Assembly (NCBI GenBank): GCA_002746425.1 | Contig: NVXB01000001.1 | Coordinates: 121,984 to 150,702 of the forward strand | DNA: 28,719 bases | Source of the DNA: Hyphomicrobiales bacterium | GTDB taxonomy: Bacteria > Pseudomonadota > Alphaproteobacteria > Rhizobiales > GCA-2746425 | Direction: 5' to 3' | Shown here: positions 28,570 to 28,719 of the stretch, piece by piece | How the letters are laid out: every line of letters starts with the position of its first letter | How positions within the stretch are numbered: the stretch's first letter is position 1 | Made by a program: the position numbers and the translations under genes | The notes under the pieces: model-generated | What the model was told of the DNA's origin: nothing | Database searches by the model: none | Seen by the model: only the letters and a program-made list of their open reading frames with translations

Positions 28570-28719
28570 TTAGCCATTTTTAAAACCCATCGGGTTTCTC
28601 TGCTGCCAGTTCCAGGCATCGCGGCACATATCACCGAGGTCACGTTCTGCTTCAAAACCAAGCAGTTCGTGGGCTTTTGCAGGGTTTGCATAGCTGGTGG
28701 CGACATCACCGGGGCGGCG
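28570..28719 (-). CDS. galE: UDP-glucose 4-epimerase, C-terminus (partial)
   Basis: The last 49 codons of a minus-strand gene that runs off the right edge. They read RRPGDVATSYANPAKAHELL, then a GFEAERDLGDM segment and CRDAWNWQQRNPMGFKNG. RRPGD...A...A-x-P-x-KA...LG and W-x-W-Q...NP-x-G-[FY] at the C-terminus are the closing signature of bacterial GalE, which interconverts UDP-glucose and UDP-galactose. The coding sequence is clearly GC-richer than most of the window, with bacterial-type codon use (CTG, CGT/CGC), so it looks like a recent acquisition. In a phage it could supply a sugar for DNA or surface glycosylation. Confidence 0.88.
   Translation of the reverse strand, partial: RRPGDVATSYANPAKAHELLGFEAERDLGDMCRDAWNWQQRNPMGFKNG

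Noticed and set aside
1..28719. CRISPR array, insertion sequence or attachment site
   Set aside because: No regular spaced repeats, no transposase and no integrase were found; the only exact direct repeat of note is the 21-bp leader repeat.

Overview
The window is part of a large, AT-rich tailed-phage genome, most likely a T4-superfamily myovirus. Supporting signs are a T4 gp61-type DNA primase, a phage ATP-dependent DNA ligase, exact copies of the T4 late-promoter box TATAAATA, short genes packed end to end with ATGA/TAATG stop-start overlaps, and short N-terminal leaders ending in LxE or IxE, like T4 capsid-targeting sequences. The monomeric adenosylcobalamin (class II) ribonucleotide reductase is unlike T4 itself and suggests a host that can supply B12. 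I cannot name the host. No tRNA, rRNA or CRISPR array was seen.

Layout, left to right; most genes lie on the minus strand. At 1-1453 is a nicotinamide salvage pair: NAMPT, and the first codons of an NMN adenylyltransferase. From 1513 to 2781 come small unknown genes, a tandem paralogous pair and a DUF1353 protein. From 2781 to 5100 is a tail-fibre-like module of coupled genes, GC-richer than its surroundings at 2.8-4.1 kb, behind a fused terminator/late promoter. From 5165 to 12429 is an accessory and nucleotide-metabolism region: SPFH/band-7 lipoprotein, Mesh1-type HD hydrolase, DNA ligase, NADAR protein, GMP reductase and small membrane proteins. From 12432 to 15617 are small genes, a methyltransferase-like protein and two broken genes, one frameshifted and one with two in-frame ochre codons. 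At 15648-19204 a plus-strand GIY-YIG homing endonuclease converges on nrdJ, which carries an intein directly before its radical cysteine. At 19208-20376 is the primase. From 20429 to 24197 is a probable virion or internal-head-protein cluster: an ADP-ribosyltransferase-like protein, an Acb1-like 2H phosphoesterase, a kinase-like protein and conserved myovirus proteins. At 24281 is a CCA-adding enzyme. At 25610-28041, on the plus strand, are a membrane protein and a tape-measure-like protein, then a minus-strand metallopeptidase and, at the right edge, the GC-rich C-terminus of galE.

The genes suggest a phage that rebuilds nucleotide, NAD+ and tRNA pools and carries several candidate counter-defence enzymes: NAMPT/NMNAT against NAD+ depletion, NADAR against DNA ADP-ribosylation, an Acb1-like enzyme against CBASS, and a (p)ppGpp-type hydrolase. 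Seven minus-strand promoters share one design: GTAC[A/T], 15-17 nt, then a TATAAT-like box. This resembles T4 early promoters (-35 GTTTACA) with a different -35. Starts were re-chosen at many genes where a Shine-Dalgarno and a stop-start overlap pointed to an internal ATG.
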